DNA of 64,000 nt, taken from positions 22,439 to 86,438 of the forward strand of contig NZ_QUZU01000029.1 of assembly GCF_004682055.1 (NCBI RefSeq), read 5' to 3'. The position numbers and the translations under genes are program-made. Source of the stretch: Pseudomonas kairouanensis (GTDB lineage Bacteria > Pseudomonadota > Gammaproteobacteria > Pseudomonadales > Pseudomonadaceae). Numbering within the stretch: position 1 is the first letter of the stretch; every line of letters starts with the position of its first letter. Below the pieces are notes generated by a model. That model saw only the letters and a program-made list of their open reading frames with translations, was not told the origin of the DNA and did not search any database. Below are positions 61,431-64,000 of this stretch, piece after piece.

Positions 61431-62723
61431 TCAGTTCAAGACCCGTGCCAAGGCCGCGTCGAGAATCTGCAGGGCATCGTCGATCTGTGCCTCGGTGGCC
61501 ACCAACGGCGCGAGAAAGCGCAGCACGTTGCGGTGCACGCCGCATTTGATCACCAGCAAACCGCCGGCGCGGGCGGCGTCGATCACCTGCTGGTTAAGGT
61601 CCGCGTCCGGGGTGCGTGCCGAATCGGTCTTGATCAGTTCGATGGCCAGCATAAAGCCGGTGCCGCGCACGTCGCCGATGTTCGGGTAACGTGCCTGCAA
61701 GCCCAGCAGACCCTGGCGCAGGCGTTCACCCAGCACTTGGCTGCGGGCCAGCAATTGCTCGTGCTCGAACGCGTCGATCACCGCCAGCGCCGCCGCGCAA
61801 GCCAAGGCGTTGCCGCCGTAGGTGCCACCGAGGCCGCCGGGAAGCGGTGCGTCCATGATGTGCGCCTTGCCCACCACGCCAGACAACGGCAAGCCACCGG
61901 CCAGGCTTTTGGCCACGGTGACCAAATCGGGCTGGATACCGGAATGCTGGAAACCAAACCAGGTGCCGGTGCGACCAAAGCCGGTCTGGATCTCGTCGAG
62001 GATCAGCACAATACCGTGCTTGTCGGCCAACGCACGCAGGGCCTTCAGAAACTCCGGCGGTGCGGTGAGGAAACCGCCATCGCCCTGCACCGGCTCGATG
62101 ATGATCGCTGCGACGCGTTCCGGGGCAACCTGGGTCGCCAGCAGTTCATCCAGCGCATTAAGTGCCACTTCGCTGGTCACGCCGCGATAGGCGTTCGGAT
62201 ATGGCGTGTGGAACACCTCCGGCGCAAACGGCCCGAAGTTCTGTTTGTAGGGTTGGCTCATGCCGGTCAGCGTAGTGCCTAGCAAGGTACGGCCATGAAA
62301 ACCGCCGCGAAAGGCGATCACTGCCGAACGGTTGGTGTGAGCACGGGCGATCTTCACGGCATTTTCCACCGCCTCGGCGCCAGAGGTGAAAAACGCTGCT
62401 TTATAAGCCTCCTTGCCGCCGACCATCTCACTCAGGCGCTGGGCCAGGTCGAGGTAAGGCTGGTAAGCCACCACTTGGAAACACGCGTGGGAGACCTTCT
62501 GCAACTGAGCCTGCACAGCCGCGACCACCTTGGGGTGGTTGTGGCCGATATTGAGCACGCCGATGCCGCCGACGAAATCCAGGTAACGCTTGCCATCCAC
62601 GTCCCATAGCTCGGCGCCCTGGGCGCGGTCGATCACCAGCGGGTGCGCGGTCACCAGTCCACGGGGCACGAACTGCTCGCGCTGACGGAGCAAGTGAGGG
62701 GTTTCATCGACTTTGCTATTCAT
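61431..62723 (-). CDS. gabT: 4-aminobutyrate aminotransferase (class III)
   Basis: A 430-residue class III aminotransferase closely like GabT: YLDFVGGIGVLNIGHNHPKVVAAVQAQL, TSGAEAVENAVKIARAHT, IEPVQGDGGFLTAPPEFLKALR, ILDEIQTGFGRTG and the PLP Lys in VAKSLAGGLP. It moves the amino group of 4-aminobutyrate or a similar omega-amino acid to 2-oxoglutarate. The partner GabD is not in the window. ATG at 62723 has GGGAA upstream. Confidence 0.85.
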   Translation of the reverse strand: MNSKVDETPHLLRQREQFVPRGLVTAHPLVIDRAQGAELWDVDGKRYLDFVGGIGVLNIGHNHPKVVAAVQAQLQKVSHACFQVVAYQPYLDLAQRLSEMVGGKEAYKAAFFTSGAEAVENAVKIARAHTNRSAVIAFRGGFHGRTLLGTTLTGMSQPYKQNFGPFAPEVFHTPYPNAYRGVTSEVALNALDELLATQVAPERVAAIIIEPVQGDGGFLTAPPEFLKALRALADKHGIVLILDEIQTGFGRTGTWFGFQHSGIQPDLVTVAKSLAGGLPLSGVVGKAHIMDAPLPGGLGGTYGGNALACAAALAVIDAFEHEQLLARSQVLGERLRQGLLGLQARYPNIGDVRGTGFMLAIELIKTDSARTPDADLNQQVIDAARAGGLLVIKCGVHRNVLRFLAPLVATEAQIDDALQILDAALARVLN

Positions 62724-62916
62724 GGCATTTCCCATCGTGAGTCCGGCAACCTGGAAGTGGTTGCGATGCTGTTCAGATTACGGGGTGCGGGCAACGCACT
62801 ACGCCGAACTTGGCCCGTGAGAAATTCGTATCCACTGTTTTGCCCCTGCGTTTCAACAGATCCTGCGCCGGGCTTGAGGGATGATGATCGCGACCTTAAT
62901 CCAGCAGGAAATGCCC

Positions 62917-63843
62917 ATGGCCTTGCTCTATAAAGCTGACCCGGTGCGCGGCCTAACCTGGCAGGCACTGTTTGCCGAACACGCGCCCGATATCGAATGG
63001 CGGGCCTGGCCCGACGTCGGCAACCCCGAAGAGGTTGAATACCTCGCGGCCTGGACCGCGCCGGATGATGTGGCGCAGTTGCTGCCCAACCTTAAAGTGC
63101 TGTTTGCCTTGTCTGCCGGTGTGGATCAATTGGACTTGTCACGCCTGCCGCCCGATTTGCCCGTGGTGCGCCTGCTCGACCCCGGCATCACCCGTGGCAT
63201 GTGCGAATACGCCAGCTGGGCGGTGCTCAGCCTGCACCGAGACATGCTGCGCTATCGCCAACAGCAAGTGGCGCGGTGCTGGCAGGCGCACCTGCTGCAG
63301 CCCGCGGCGAATCGTCGGGTTGGCGTGATGGGGTTGGGCACACAGGCCCAGCAGATCCTGGCCACATTGGCGCCGTTGGGGTTTGCCCTGTCGGGGTGGG
63401 CGCGCAATGCCCGGCATTTGCCGGGGGTGAAGTGTTATGCGGGCGAAGAACAGCTGCCAGCCTTCCTGGGCCAGTGCGACATTTTGCTGTGCGTGCTGCC
63501 ATTGACCGAGCAGACCCAAGGCATTCTGGATCGACAGCTGTTTGCGCAACTGCCCAAGGGCGCAGCGCTGATCAATATGGGCCGAGGTGGGCATCTGGTT
63601 GAACAGGATTTGCTCGAAGCGCTGCAGAGCGGGCAGCTGAGTGGCGCCGTGTTGGATGTCTTGCAGGAGGAACCGGCCCCGCCGAGTCACCCGTTCTGGA
63701 CGCATCCGCAGATTGTGCTCACGCCGCACATTGCCGCAATGACCCAACCACAAAGTGCCTTCGGCGTGCTGCTGGAAAACATCCGCCGGTTTGAGCGGGG
63801 TGAGCCGATGGTGGGCGAAGTGGACCGAACATTGGGCTACTAA
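62917..63843 (+). CDS. GhrA-like 2-hydroxyacid dehydrogenase
   Basis: A 308-residue D-2-hydroxyacid dehydrogenase of the glyoxylate/hydroxypyruvate reductase A type: NAD(P)-binding GVMGLGTQAQQIL, catalytic MGRGGHLVEQDLLEAL, Glu in EEPAPPSHPFW and His in LTPHIAA. It reduces glyoxylate or hydroxypyruvate in the cytoplasm. AGGA lies seven bases before the ATG at 62917, against the upstream ATG at 62881. It is divergent from gabT. Confidence 0.9.
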   Translation: MALLYKADPVRGLTWQALFAEHAPDIEWRAWPDVGNPEEVEYLAAWTAPDDVAQLLPNLKVLFALSAGVDQLDLSRLPPDLPVVRLLDPGITRGMCEYASWAVLSLHRDMLRYRQQQVARCWQAHLLQPAANRRVGVMGLGTQAQQILATLAPLGFALSGWARNARHLPGVKCYAGEEQLPAFLGQCDILLCVLPLTEQTQGILDRQLFAQLPKGAALINMGRGGHLVEQDLLEALQSGQLSGAVLDVLQEEPAPPSHPFWTHPQIVLTPHIAAMTQPQSAFGVLLENIRRFERGEPMVGEVDRTLGY

Positions 63844-63860
63844 TGGATGTATGGAAATCA

Positions 63861-63953
63861 AAATGTGGGAGCGGGCTTGCTCGCGAAAGCGGTGGGTCAG
63901 CCAACAAATGCATCGACTGACACCCAGCCATCGCGAGCAAGCCCGCTCCCACA
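63861..63953. repeat. REP-like inverted pair
   Basis: AAATGTGGGAGCGGGCTTGC with TCGCGAA faces TCGCGAGCAAGCCCGCTCCC with ACA just past the GhrA-like stop. Confidence 0.85.
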
Positions 63954-64000
63954 AGGGGATCCGCGGTGTACTCAATTTCCAAGCCCGGCACAGGTTAAAA

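Overview
The window is about 64 kb of high-GC chromosomal DNA from a Pseudomonas, most likely of the P. fluorescens group. The call rests on codon and base composition, the gene families present (OprD porin, PfeRSAE, DUF6124, FetAB), and at least nine copies of the palindromic GTGGGAG(C/G)GGGCTTGCTC element that litters intergenic DNA in that group. No rRNA, tRNA, prophage, IS transposase or CRISPR array was seen.

Layout. (1) 1-1361: the start of an ABC exporter (ATPase cut by the left edge, plus ABC-2 permease), AT-richer than the rest. (2) 1673-21138: a nutrient-scavenging region. A family-5 oligopeptide/nickel-type ABC importer (8607 to 3631), an alpha/beta hydrolase and an orphan sugar-type ATPase lie on the minus strand. 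A TPR protein, a small unknown and a P1-family peptidase follow. Then comes a plus-strand operon with a TonB receptor, five luciferase-like flavin monooxygenase paralogues and a secreted SurE-like nucleotidase. Four transcription units here carry textbook sigma-54 (-24/-12) promoters, three of them starting TGGCACA. This is consistent with a sulfur-starvation/organosulfur regulon, although no sigma-54 activator is in the window. (3) 21245-26938: three lipoproteins in a row, an FMN-binding split-barrel protein, an ATP-grasp ligase and the FetAB exporter.

(4) 27410-41628: a LysR-controlled catabolic locus. It holds a biotin carboxyl carrier, biotin carboxylase, PxpB/PxpC (the carboxyltransferase fold), a second carrier-like protein without its biotin lysine, PxpA, an SDR, a polar amino-acid ABC importer, an aminotransferase, a DHA2 MFS pump and an OprD porin. 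Three promoters in this locus share an ATAAG-type T-N11-A operator placed exactly 32 bp before a common CGTCTT block. The inferred role is uptake of a lactam, amide or amino-acid-like compound and its carboxylation-driven opening. (5) 41790-42041: a DUF6124 gene behind a structured leader.

(6) 42589-47837: the ferric-enterobactin module PfeE-PfeA-PfeS-PfeR with a Fur-box-like site. (7) 47879-57817: a tightly coupled eight-gene operon (TonB receptor, fused binding-protein/permease, permease, ATPase, FAD oxidoreductase, SDR, MmgE/PrpD protein, membrane-type dipeptidase), divergent from its probable LysR regulator at 58167. This looks like an uncharacterised outer-membrane-to-cytoplasm uptake and degradation pathway. 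(8) 59153-63843: a class C acid phosphatase lipoprotein, an Lrp regulator, a HAD protein, GabT and a GhrA-like 2-hydroxyacid dehydrogenase.

All functions are inferred from motifs recognised by eye; no database search was possible. Starts were adjusted where a ribosome binding site or an overlap with the upstream stop codon favoured a shorter gene.
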